Positions 19,867-27,195 of a DNA stretch of 35,898 bases are shown here, in pieces (within the stretch, counting starts at the first letter, position 1; every line of letters begins with the position of its first letter). The stretch is taken from the NCBI GenBank assembly GCA_022641775.1, contig JALCDS010000016.1, positions 1 through 35,898 of the forward strand, read 5' to 3'. The position numbers were made by a program, and so were the translations under genes. Below the pieces are notes generated by a model. It had not been told where the DNA came from. It saw nothing but the letters and a program-made list of their open reading frames with translations, and ran no database searches. This DNA is from Clostridiaceae bacterium (lineage in GTDB: Bacteria > Cyanobacteriota > Vampirovibrionia > Gastranaerophilales > Gastranaerophilaceae).

Positions 19867-20820
19867 ATGAAATTAATAATTCAAATTCCATGTTTTAACG
19901 AAGAAGCCGCTCTACCAATAACTTTGAAGGCGCTTCCAAAATCCATTGACGGGATAGATGATATAGAAATCTTAATAATTGATGATGGCTCAACAGATAA
20001 TACTGTCGAAATTGCAAAAAAGCTCGGAATCAAAAATTTTGTTATTCAAAAGCAGAATATGGGACTTGCAAAAGCCTTTACGTCCGGAATAAATAAGGCT
20101 TTGGAATTGGGCGCAGATATAATTGTAAATACAGATGCGGATAATCAATACTGCGCAGATGACATTGAAAAGCTTGTAACTCCAATAATCGCAGGACAAG
20201 CTGATATTGTAATAGGAGCAAGACCTGTTTCCAAAATAAAGCATTTTTCAATATTGAAAAAATTATTACAAAAGCTTGGTTCTTGGGTAATGAGAATGGT
20301 ATCTTCAACAAAAATTGAAGATGCCCCTAGCGGATTTCGTGCATTTTCTAAAGATGCTGCCTTACAATTAAACGTGTTTGATAAATATTCATACACGATG
20401 GAAACAATAATTCAGGCGAGAGCAAAGGGATTGAGATTACTCAGTGTACCAATAAATGTTAACCCTGATATAAGAAAATCAAAACTTGTCAGAAACATTT
20501 TTGATTATGTAAGACGCTCGGCATTCACAATGGTTAGAATGTTTGCAATATACCGTCCTTTTAGGTTTTTTGCAATAATTGCCGGATTATTTATATTTTT
20601 AGGCTTACTATTAGGCGGAAGATTTTTATATTACTTTATGACAGGGACAGGAACAGGGCATATTCAATCTTTAATCTTGACCGCAATATTACTGATTGTA
20701 GGGTTTCAAGTAGGCTTGTTGGCTGTTATAGCAGAACTTTTGTCTATAAACAGAAAACTTTGTGAAGATATCCAAAAACGTATAAAACGTATAGAATTAG
20801 ATAAAAAGAGTATATTGTAA
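19867..20820 (+). CDS. Family 2 glycosyltransferase, polyprenyl-phosphate sugar transferase type
   Basis: This enzyme type transfers a sugar from a nucleotide-sugar to a polyprenyl phosphate on the inner membrane face. The 317-aa protein begins with the GT-A fold (IIQIPCFNEEAALPITLKALP). It has IIDDGSTDNT at about residues 38-47, the metal-binding DAD at about 91-93 (NTDADNQY) and the acceptor motif APSGFRAFSKDA at about 152. Two C-terminal helices follow, at about 232-258 and 268-295, as in DPM/GtrB/ArnC-like enzymes. It starts 49 bp from the divergent GT39-like gene. This makes a plausible donor-maker plus donor-user pair. Confidence 0.88.
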   Translation: MKLIIQIPCFNEEAALPITLKALPKSIDGIDDIEILIIDDGSTDNTVEIAKKLGIKNFVIQKQNMGLAKAFTSGINKALELGADIIVNTDADNQYCADDIEKLVTPIIAGQADIVIGARPVSKIKHFSILKKLLQKLGSWVMRMVSSTKIEDAPSGFRAFSKDAALQLNVFDKYSYTMETIIQARAKGLRLLSVPINVNPDIRKSKLVRNIFDYVRRSAFTMVRMFAIYRPFRFFAIIAGLFIFLGLLLGGRFLYYFMTGTGTGHIQSLILTAILLIVGFQVGLLAVIAELLSINRKLCEDIQKRIKRIELDKKSIL

Positions 20821-20910
20821 ACAATTGTAACGAAATAGCTACTTGTTGAAATCGGCCTTCCTCAAATTTTTTTATATAAGTACGAGATAAAAAAATAAGA
20901 GGATAAAAAG

Positions 20911-21306
20911 ATGGCAATAGCAAATATTCAAGAAACTTTACTTTTGTATTCAAAACAAAAAGCGCAATTGGCAGAAAAGATTTCTGATGTTACGATGAAC
21001 CTTCTTTCTGCAAGTAAAAAAGTAGCAGCTTCTCAATCTAAATATAATCAGGAATTAGATAATTATTACCAAAAGTATTATGAAGATGATCCTGATACAT
21101 ACCAAGTATTAGAAGAAAAACTCCAAAATGAACATGAAGAACAATTGGCAGAATTGAATTCTTGGGAAACAAAACTTGAAACAGACAAAGATAACCTTGA
21201 AACTCAATACAATGAAATTTCTTCTTACGAAAGCAGTTGGACTAAATTACTTCAACAAAACGTTAAATCTGACTTTACATACGGCGGTAGCGGCGGAAGT
21301 AAATAA
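20911..21306 (+). CDS. Small coiled-coil protein with Gly-rich tail, unknown function
   Basis: The 131-aa protein is not one I recognise. Nearly the whole chain is predicted by eye to be helical and coiled-coil: residues 5-45 (ETLLLYSKQKAQLAEKIS...) and 63-115 (YQVLEEKLQNEHEEQLAELN, then SWETKLETDKDNLETQYNEI). A short acidic Tyr-rich turn (YYQKYYEDDPDTY) lies between the two helices. It ends with KSDFTYGGSGGSK. There is no signal peptide. A helical-hairpin structural or secreted-filament component is possible but unproven. The ribosome binding site is AAGAGGAT. It is a single-gene unit ending in a strong terminator. Confidence 0.78.
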   Translation: MAIANIQETLLLYSKQKAQLAEKISDVTMNLLSASKKVAASQSKYNQELDNYYQKYYEDDPDTYQVLEEKLQNEHEEQLAELNSWETKLETDKDNLETQYNEISSYESSWTKLLQQNVKSDFTYGGSGGSK

Positions 21307-21335
21307 TAAAGAATTAAGAGTTAAATGTATTATTC

Positions 21336-21363
21336 AAAAAAGCGATAGAAATATCGCTTTTTT
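21336..21363 (+). terminator. Strong Rho-independent terminator
   Basis: A perfect 12-bp stem AAAAAAGCGATA / TATCGCTTTTTT with a GAAA tetraloop lies 30 nt after the coiled-coil gene. The next start codon (21380) is only 17 nt past it. Confidence 0.94.
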
Positions 21364-21379
21364 GTTATATGATTTTATT

Positions 21380-22357
21380 ATGCAAAGAAATAATAAAAAA
21401 CTTGGAGCTTTTATTGTCCCAACCGGACTCGGAGCATCAATAGGTGGGTTTGCCGGAGATGCCAGTTCTTGGGCAAGAAAATTCAGTAAAAAATGTGATT
21501 TAATTGTAAACCCAAATGTTGTAAATGCCGGCGGATTTTCAGGGATTAAGCCAAATATGTTATATGTTGAAGGATATTCCTTAGATGAATTTTTTAAGGG
21601 GAATATAACTTTACAACCATCATCTCATAACAAAATTGGTGTTGTTTTTGATAAAGCTATTCCACAAGATGCCTTGAATGTTCATATAAACACTATTAAT
21701 GCAGTGAAATGCATATATGGTATTGATGTTGCAACATATCGAATTACAAAAGAAAATGTTGGAGTAAAGTTTGATATGGAATCAAACGGAATTTCAACAG
21801 GTAGCGTTAAAAATATTGAAACTCTTTTAGAGACCGCAAAAATATTGGTAGACGAAGACAAATGCAATGCCATAGCAATAGTATGTCTTTTTGAAGATTC
21901 CGATGAATTAAATGCAGAATATTCGTCAGGGGTAGGAGTTGATCCTGTCGGAGGAGTTGAAGCAATCTTATCACACTATATTTCCAAAGAATTAAAAGTT
22001 CCTACTGCACATTCTCCTGCATTTTGTGATTTTCAAATCTCATCAGAATTAGTTAATATAAAATCAGCATCAGAATATATTACGCCTACATATCTACCAT
22101 GTATATTAATAGGACTTGATATTGCTCCGTTAATCGGAAAAAATTATGACATTTCAATTGATAATCTTGATTACTTGATAATGCCTTACAATTCACTAGG
22201 TTCAACACCAGTATTTGAATGTTTAAAACGTAATATTCCGATTTATGCAATAAAAGAAAACAAAACGGTATTAGATGTAACAAATGATAATCTTTTCAAA
22301 TCTGATAAAATAAAAATATTTGATTCATATCAAGAATGTTATGATTTTATAGACTAA
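21380..22357 (+). CDS. DUF3326 family protein
   Basis: The 325-aa protein matches DUF3326 proteins found in cyanobacteria and plants, whose function is not established. It starts with VPTGLGASIGGFAGDASSWAR, then CDLIVNPNVVNAGGF and MLYVEGYSLDEF. The centre holds GVGVDPVGGVEAILSHYIS and PTAHSPAF, and the end holds IMPYNSLGSTPVFECLKRNIPIYAIKEN. The reading frame is open back to 21176, but that part overlaps the previous gene and its terminator. ATG 21380 directly precedes the conserved start of the family, so I use it. There is no clear ribosome binding site, so translation may be from a very short leader. The gene converges with the LysR gene (4-bp stop overlap). Confidence 0.88.
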   Translation: MQRNNKKLGAFIVPTGLGASIGGFAGDASSWARKFSKKCDLIVNPNVVNAGGFSGIKPNMLYVEGYSLDEFFKGNITLQPSSHNKIGVVFDKAIPQDALNVHINTINAVKCIYGIDVATYRITKENVGVKFDMESNGISTGSVKNIETLLETAKILVDEDKCNAIAIVCLFEDSDELNAEYSSGVGVDPVGGVEAILSHYISKELKVPTAHSPAFCDFQISSELVNIKSASEYITPTYLPCILIGLDIAPLIGKNYDISIDNLDYLIMPYNSLGSTPVFECLKRNIPIYAIKENKTVLDVTNDNLFKSDKIKIFDSYQECYDFID

Positions 22358-23232
22358 AATTCTTCATTAATAACTATTTTCAACACTTTTATAAAATCAC
22401 GAAGCGCTACAGGCAAATATTTTTTCTTATTATAAATAGCACAGATTTTTCTATCAGATTTAAAATCTTTTATAAGACAATAATTTGAATTTTCTTTATC
22501 GAATTTGGTAAACATCTCCGGAACAAAAGTGGCTCCCAAGTTTTGTCTTACAAGAGCGTGCGCCGTTTCAATATTATGACATTCCAAAAAGATTTCAGGC
22601 GAAAAGCCACTTTTCAAACACAATTCACGCCCTAATTTTCCAATAGACTGTTTTTCCGAAAGCATTATGAAAGGTTTATCTTTTAAAATCGCAATATCGA
22701 CTTCTTTTGATGTTATATTCCAACTTAATGGAATATCTAACAATATATTTTCATCAAACAGAGGAATACTTTCAAATGAAATAGTATCAGGATTGGTAAC
22801 ATCAATTAACAAATCCAATTTGCCTCTATCCATCATTCGTTGCAAAATAGAAGTCGGATACTCTTCAACAAAAATTTCACTTTTTGGATAGAGTAATTTA
22901 AACTTTTTTATCACAGGAGGCAAAATATATGTACTTCTGTGAGGCGAAATTCCTATCACGAATTTTATATTTTTTTGTTCCGAAATATCAGCTATTTTTT
23001 GTTTTATTTGGAGGGAAGATGATAAAATATCGCGTGCCCAAGAAACATAAACCTCTCCGGCATAAGTAACTTTAAAAGGACTTCTTTCAAAAATCTTTGT
23101 ACCTAACTCTTCCTCTATATTTTTAATACTTTGACTTAAGGACGGTTGAGAAACAAAGAGCTTTTTCGCCGCACGAGAAATATTCATTTCATCCGCAACA
23201 GTTACAATATATTTTAGTTGATTCAAATTCAT
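22354..23232 (-). CDS. LysR family transcriptional regulator
   Basis: The 292-aa DNA-binding regulator has the N-terminal winged helix-turn-helix of the LysR family (MNLNQLKYIVTVADEMNISRAAKKLFVSQPSLSQSIKNIEEELGTKIFER shortened: residues 1-50). The recognition helix is around SQPSLSQSIKNIEEELG, followed by the effector-binding domain from about residue 90 (FVIGISPHRSTYILPPVIKKF). LysR proteins usually regulate a divergent neighbour. Here the upstream neighbour (266-aa membrane protein) is in the same direction and the DUF3326 gene is convergent, so the target is not obvious. Confidence 0.92.
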   Translation of the reverse strand: MNLNQLKYIVTVADEMNISRAAKKLFVSQPSLSQSIKNIEEELGTKIFERSPFKVTYAGEVYVSWARDILSSSLQIKQKIADISEQKNIKFVIGISPHRSTYILPPVIKKFKLLYPKSEIFVEEYPTSILQRMMDRGKLDLLIDVTNPDTISFESIPLFDENILLDIPLSWNITSKEVDIAILKDKPFIMLSEKQSIGKLGRELCLKSGFSPEIFLECHNIETAHALVRQNLGATFVPEMFTKFDKENSNYCLIKDFKSDRKICAIYNKKKYLPVALRDFIKVLKIVINEEF

Positions 23233-23290
23233 AGGAAAATTATATTACAAACAGAAAAAATCATAACAAAAAATTATATAAAAGCCTGAT

Positions 23291-23314
23291 ACCATATAAA
23301 AAACCATATAAAAA
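23291..23314. repeat. Tandem 12-bp repeat upstream of the LysR gene
   Basis: Two perfect copies of ACCATATAAAAA lie back to back about 60-80 bp upstream of the LysR start. This could be an operator or simple slippage. Confidence 0.6.
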
Positions 23315-23333
23315 ACGAAAATTAAATTAAAAA

Positions 23334-24134
23334 CTAGGCCAATAAAATATTGTTATCAGATAAATATTTGTCTATTGTTTCTTTAATAGGGTAGTTTGTT
23401 ATACTTGGATCTAATTTTATTAAATATTGTTTTCCGTCTTTATCTTCTACAAAGATTCTAACAAGATTATCATGCAAAGGTTCTTCATCCACGTTATCAG
23501 CTAAATTTCTTAATGCTAAATTCTGACTTGGATTTTTTATACCAGCATAGGTAACCCCTACTTGCAAAAATGTCCAATACCATTCCGGCAGTTCTTTAAC
23601 AACTATAGATTTTATTTCATTCCAATTTAAATTTCTTTTTATTGCAGTACCGGAAATACCGGTTGTTGTCAATTTAAGATAAGGCGGTTTTATTATTTTA
23701 AAGATAATTAATGCAGAACCAAATACATAATAAAACCCAATTACAGCTAATATTCCAGTTCCTATATATACCAAAATAGGAAGCCCTTTTGTCGTAAAAA
23801 TGGAAATACAAAAATATAATAACAATAGCTCCATAAACATAACACAAATCAAAAGAATAACAGAAGCTCTAATATTTTCTTTTATAAGTATTTCATTATT
23901 TATATCTGAAGATTCACAACATACTTTATCATTATCTTTTGATAAATAATAACAACATTCTTCATCAAACGTAATCTTCATTATATATGAAACGGCAAAA
24001 GTTAAAAGCAAAAGGATTGTTGCAATACTCATACAAATATTATCACTATAATAGTCAGTTAAATATATTGGAACCGCAGGAGTTGCAATTACTAAAATTA
24101 TCATCAATAAACATAGTGCTTTTGTTTTTTTCAT
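23334..24134 (-). CDS. Membrane protein of unknown function with PH-like region
   Basis: The 266-aa protein has four hydrophobic segments in two hairpins: residues 6-25 and 33-52, then about 88-115 and 120-150. A soluble C-terminal part of about 110 residues follows. It begins PPYLKLTTTGISGTAIKRNLNWNEIKSIVV, the pattern of bacterial PH-like membrane proteins (a Trp before a Glu-Ile strand). I do not recognise a named family. It is a single gene. The start overlaps no other feature; upstream is the tRNA-Ser downstream tract. Confidence 0.75.
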   Translation of the reverse strand: MKKTKALCLLMIILVIATPAVPIYLTDYYSDNICMSIATILLLLTFAVSYIMKITFDEECCYYLSKDNDKVCCESSDINNEILIKENIRASVILLICVMFMELLLLYFCISIFTTKGLPILVYIGTGILAVIGFYYVFGSALIIFKIIKPPYLKLTTTGISGTAIKRNLNWNEIKSIVVKELPEWYWTFLQVGVTYAGIKNPSQNLALRNLADNVDEEPLHDNLVRIFVEDKDGKQYLIKLDPSITNYPIKETIDKYLSDNNILLA

Positions 24135-24216
24135 TTATAGCCCCAAAACATTTAAACATTGCAAAAAAATTTCATAAAAAAGTGAAGAAGCTGACACCTT
24201 TCCACTTTTTAAATGG

Positions 24217-24377
24217 CGGAGAAGCAGGGATTTTGCTTAGCTGTGTGCGAGCATCACGAGCACTACAGATAAGTATGCACAAGCTCAACCTCGTTGTTAC
24301 GAGGCAACACCGAGTAACAACATGGGTTCAAATCCGCTTCATAAGGCAAAAAGACTCCGCAAGAAGTCTTTAAGATT
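24217..24377 (-). other. tRNA-Ser downstream tract with direct and inverted copies of the tRNA 3' end
   Basis: Downstream of the tRNA (- strand) a terminator-like hairpin AAAGACT/AGTCTTT with a T-run comes first (24371-24350). Then comes an inverted degenerate copy of the tRNA T-arm and acceptor (24324-24340: + strand GGGTTCAAATCC then GCTTC, lacking two bases of the tRNA). About 90 nt of structured sequence follows, with GTTGTTAC/GTAACAAC and CCTCGT/ACGAGG alternative stems. The tract ends in a perfect 17-bp direct copy of the tRNA 3' end (24217-24233 equals 24378-24394). No credible protein is encoded. A duplicated tRNA 3' end is the usual mark of a tRNA-targeted integration event; this is inference. 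Confidence 0.6.
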
Positions 24378-24466
24378 CGGAGAAGCAGGGATTTGAACCC
24401 TGGATACAGCGTGAGCCATATAACACCTTAGCAGGGTGCCGCCTTAAGCCACTCGGCCACTTCTCC
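24378..24466 (-). tRNA. tRNA-Ser (anticodon GCU)
   Basis: A full type-II tRNA of 89 nt. The acceptor stem GGAGAAG pairs with CTTCTCC, with discriminator G. The D-arm is GGCCGAGTGGCTTAAGGC. The anticodon loop CCTGCTAAG gives GCU, which reads AGC/AGU codons. A long variable arm follows, as required for serine, and the T-arm contains GGTTCAAATCC. The 3' CCA is not encoded. Confidence 0.96.
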
Positions 24467-24553
24467 AAGTTGTAATATTCAATTATCATGCCCGAATTCC
24501 AAAGAATTCCTACACTATCTACTATATCATAAACTTTTATTTTGTAAAACGGT

Positions 24554-24581
24554 TTGAAAATTTTATTTTTCAGGCTATAAT
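24554..24581 (+). promoter_or_regulatory. Promoter of the bifunctional-nuclease-domain gene
   Basis: TTGAAA (24554-24559), a 16-nt spacer and a consensus TATAAT (24576-24581) lie 47 nt before the start codon. Confidence 0.75.
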
Positions 24582-24628
24582 TTTAATAGTTACAGATAAA
24601 CCCCTTAAAATAGAAAGGTTTCAGAAAA

Positions 24629-25144
24629 ATGATTGAAATGAAAGTTATGGGTATCGCACTTGATACAAGAACAGGTTCTCCGATAGTTGTATTACACGAC
24701 AAGGACAACAGAAAAGCTCTTCCGATTTGGATTGGTTCAGCTGAAGCTTCTGCAATCATTCGTAAAATAGAAAATCTTTCTGTTTCTCGACCAATGACGC
24801 ATGATTTGGTTGTAAGTATTATAGAAAAAACAGGCTACAAACTTGATAAAATAGAAATAAATGATGTTGAAAAAGAAACGTATTATGCAACATTATTTTT
24901 AACAAATGCTGAAGGTAAAACTCTTGAAATTGATTCGCGTCCATCTGATGCAATTGCTGTTGCAATTAGAGTTGATGCTCCGATTTTTGTAACCGCAAAC
25001 GTTATTTCAAACGGTTCAGTTTCAACGGATACGGCTAAAGACGAAGAAGAAGCTCAAGAATTCAAAAAATTCGTTCAAAGTATAAAGCCTTCAGATTTTT
25101 CAAAACTTATGAAAGACAATGACCATCACGAAAGCGATCAATAA
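24629..25144 (+). CDS. Bifunctional nuclease (BFN/DUF151) domain protein
   Basis: The 171-aa protein begins directly with the BFN domain: MKVMGIALDTRTGSPIVVLHD, LPIWIGSAEASAI, the RPMTHDLVVSIIE motif, and EIDSRPSDAIAVAIRVDAPIFV at about residues 92-113. Family members have been reported with DNase and RNase activity, mainly in plants and other bacteria, but their cell role is unclear. The C-terminal 45 residues are acidic and end in a His/Asp tail (NDHHESDQ-like). It is a single-gene unit with a good promoter and a weak ribosome binding site (AAAGGTTT). Confidence 0.9.
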   Translation: MIEMKVMGIALDTRTGSPIVVLHDKDNRKALPIWIGSAEASAIIRKIENLSVSRPMTHDLVVSIIEKTGYKLDKIEINDVEKETYYATLFLTNAEGKTLEIDSRPSDAIAVAIRVDAPIFVTANVISNGSVSTDTAKDEEEAQEFKKFVQSIKPSDFSKLMKDNDHHESDQ

Positions 25145-25180
25145 TTATTAAGTTTGTTACAAATTTTTTTAAAATTGAAA

Positions 25181-25209
25181 TTGACCTTTTTTAAAATACT
25201 TTTTATATA
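25181..25209 (+). promoter_or_regulatory. Promoter of the 63-aa gene
   Basis: TTGACC (25181-25186), a 17-nt spacer and TATATA (25204-25209). The expected start is about 12 nt ahead of the ATG at 25228, so the leader would be very short. Confidence 0.7.
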
Positions 25210-25227
25210 TAAGAAAGATTTGAGATT

Positions 25228-25419
25228 ATGTTAGATTCGATTAAAGCAATACAAGGTCAAAATATTTTTAGAGTTAATCCGGTAAAACTGGACGAACAGA
25301 ACAGGTTTGAACAAAACGGCAGAAATGCCATTCAAAACCAAGAGACCGGTCAGTATTCACCTAATCATCCCAATATGCAAAATTCTTCTCGAGCAAACCA
25401 TCTTGATTTACTTGCTTAA
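25228..25419 (+). CDS. Very small protein of unknown function (63 aa)
   Basis: No family is recognised. It is hydrophilic, rich in Asn and Gln (about one third of residues), with no signal peptide, membrane segment or cysteine, so it is probably disordered. It ends in HLDLLA. Reality is supported by a near-consensus promoter positioned exactly for this start and by its place in a tract otherwise empty of genes. The lack of a clear terminator behind it weakens the case. It may belong with the 66-aa gene 89 bp downstream, which also ends in Leu-Ala. Confidence 0.55.
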   Translation: MLDSIKAIQGQNIFRVNPVKLDEQNRFEQNGRNAIQNQETGQYSPNHPNMQNSSRANHLDLLA

Positions 25420-25508
25420 TTTTTCTTAATATTCGTGGGAGAAAAAGCAATTTTTGTGGCATAGAATACTTAATTAATATATAGGGAAAATTATGGGGTA
25501 TTTATTCT

Positions 25509-25709
25509 ATGGGAAATTTAGCAATACCAGCTATCAGATTATTTGAACAAAGACCAATGAAAGTCGGCGGATTTGGTATTACCGAAGCAAGAAGTGCAGG
25601 TATAACTCCAAAGTTTACACAAACTGCATGCAATACAATAAAGGGTAATCCTAACCATCCGGAATGTAGATCAGATATCGTTGGTAACGGTTGTTATTAT
25701 TTGGCATAA
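25509..25709 (+). CDS. Very small Cys-containing protein with G-I-T-P-K-F-T motif (66 aa)
   Basis: No family is recognised. Residues 31-37 read GITPKFT, the same motif as in the 270-aa protein at 27196 (GISPQFT). After it comes a short tail with three cysteines (C40, C52 and C61 by count) and Asn-Pro-rich spacing (GNPNHPEC), ending in CYYLA. There is no signal peptide. A promoter-like TTGTGG / 18 nt / TATATA (25454-25483) lies just upstream, and a good terminator lies downstream. That favours a real gene. The leader-plus-Cys-tail layout is reminiscent of a modified-peptide precursor, but no modification enzyme is nearby. Confidence 0.6.
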   Translation: MGNLAIPAIRLFEQRPMKVGGFGITEARSAGITPKFTQTACNTIKGNPNHPECRSDIVGNGCYYLA

Positions 25710-25740
25710 ATCAAGGCGATAGATTGATTTTATGCACAAG

Positions 25741-25774
25741 TTGTCGAATTTGGTAATAAAATTCGGCAATTTTT
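25741..25774 (+). terminator. Rho-independent terminator after the 66-aa gene
   Basis: An 11-bp stem TTGTCGAATTT / AAATTCGGCAA (one G-T pair), a 7-nt loop and a run of five T. It lies between convergent genes. Confidence 0.85.
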
Positions 25775-25784
25775 GTGACTAAAA

Positions 25785-27068
25785 TTATTTTATTTCAGCA
25801 AAAATTTTCCCATTTTCATATTTTACAATTTTCGCTGAAGATACAGTATTCAAAAGCTTTTCCTCTTTACTATCCAAAAATAGCGTAAGATAATTTCTTG
25901 TAACGCCTTTTAAATATCCGGTATTTTTGTCAGGGTGTTTTTCTATTAAAACTTCAACTTGTCGCCCGATATTTTTAGATACAAATTCATCGTATTTTTG
26001 GCGAGATATTGCTTTTACTATATTTGCACGTTCTTCCTTTACTTTTTCAGGAACCTGATTCAAGGATTTATCGCCAACAGTGCCTTCACGTCTGGAATAA
26101 GGGAATGTATGTATTTTTGATAATCCTGACTTTTTCAAATTTTCAACCGTTATTTTAAAATCTTCTTCCGTTTCACCTGCAAATCCGGTAATAATATCAC
26201 TACCCAAAAATGGTAATTCAAACATTTGATTAATTTTATCTATTTGAGCCAAATAAAAATCTGTTTCATAAAATCTGTTCATACTTCTCAAAGTCTTATC
26301 ACAAGCAGACTGTAAGGACAGATGAAAATGCGGACAAAACTTTTTAGATTTTGAAAGGAAATCTAACATTTCATCTGTGATTTCTAACGGATTCAATGAG
26401 CCCAAACGATATCTCAATATTGTTGTTTTCGCTTCAATTTGTTCTAACAAATCCAATAATGTCATTCCAAAATCTTTGCCCCACTGACCGATATGAATAC
26501 CCGTTAAAACAACTTCATTAAAGCCTCTTTTTGATAGACTGTTTATTTCATCTAAGATAAACTGCACATCTGCACTACGGCTTTTCCCTCTGGCAAACGG
26601 AATAATACAATATGAACATCTGTTATCACAGCCATCTTGGATTTTTACATTTGCTCTTGTTTTAGTTGTATCTGACAACACAATTTTTGTAAAATCAGAC
26701 CTTTGCATAATATCAGAAATCTTACAAGTTTCATTTTCAAGCAAATATTTTGATATATTTAATTTTTCATCATTCCCCAAGACTATGTCTACGTAATCAT
26801 TTTTTAACAAATTATCTTTTTCAACTTGCGCAAGACATCCGGTCAAAACAGTAATAATTTCAGGATTTTTATGCTTTGCATTTCGGATAAGATAAAGCGC
26901 TTCATTATCTGATTTTTGAGTAACTGTGCAGGAATTCAGAATATAAAAATCACAATCATCAGAAGATTTTACTTCCTCAAATCCGCTTTTTAAAAGATTT
27001 TCAACAATTACTGCACTTTCAAATTGATTAGCTTTACAGCCCATAGTATGAATACAAAATTTTCTCAT
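25785..27068 (-). CDS. mtaB: tRNA t6A37 methylthiotransferase MtaB
   Basis: MtaB adds a methylthio group to N6-threonylcarbamoyl-adenosine 37 of tRNAs reading ANN codons, using two iron-sulfur clusters and SAM. The 427-aa chain has the N-terminal UPF0004 domain with cluster cysteines C11 (MGCKANQ), C47 (NSCTVT) and C78 (TGCLAQ). The radical-SAM triad follows at C147, C151 and C154 (GCDNRCSYCIIPFARG), then the family motif SLQSACDKTLRSMNR and a short divergent TRAM-like C-terminus. GCKAN at the start and the overall length favour MtaB over MiaB or RimO. It is a single gene. Confidence 0.93.
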   Translation of the reverse strand: MRKFCIHTMGCKANQFESAVIVENLLKSGFEEVKSSDDCDFYILNSCTVTQKSDNEALYLIRNAKHKNPEIITVLTGCLAQVEKDNLLKNDYVDIVLGNDEKLNISKYLLENETCKISDIMQRSDFTKIVLSDTTKTRANVKIQDGCDNRCSYCIIPFARGKSRSADVQFILDEINSLSKRGFNEVVLTGIHIGQWGKDFGMTLLDLLEQIEAKTTILRYRLGSLNPLEITDEMLDFLSKSKKFCPHFHLSLQSACDKTLRSMNRFYETDFYLAQIDKINQMFELPFLGSDIITGFAGETEEDFKITVENLKKSGLSKIHTFPYSRREGTVGDKSLNQVPEKVKEERANIVKAISRQKYDEFVSKNIGRQVEVLIEKHPDKNTGYLKGVTRNYLTLFLDSKEEKLLNTVSSAKIVKYENGKIFAEIK

Positions 27069-27139
27069 TACTTGATAATATCTGAAATAAAAATGATTGT
27101 AAATATTTATAACAAACTACTATATAAATAGCAAAAAAC

Positions 27140-27168
27140 TTTGTGTTTTGTTTTTAAAGTTGTATAAT
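27140..27168 (+). promoter_or_regulatory. Promoter of the 270-aa gene
   Basis: A consensus TATAAT (27163-27168) has TTTGTG 17 nt upstream (27140-27145). The predicted start is about 20 nt before the ATG at 27196. This excludes the longer open frame that begins at 27148, inside the promoter. Confidence 0.65.
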
Positions 27169-27195
27169 AATTTTGTAAAAGTGAAAGGTGTGTGT

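Noticed and set aside
21176-21379. Upstream extension of the DUF3326 frame by 68 codons
   Set aside because: It overlaps the coiled-coil gene in another frame and runs through its terminator. The family's conserved start is at the ATG at 21380.
23987-24373. 128-codon open frame on the + strand covering the start of the 266-aa gene and the tRNA-Ser downstream tract
   Set aside because: It overlaps a better-supported gene on the other strand and non-coding tRNA-like repeats. It has no ribosome binding site and the composition is not coding-like.
24494-24509. Double GAATTC (GAATTC-CAAA-GAATTC) upstream of tRNA-Ser
   Set aside because: Palindromic hexamers of this kind are common by chance, and position relative to promoters is not informative. 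Not listed as an operator.
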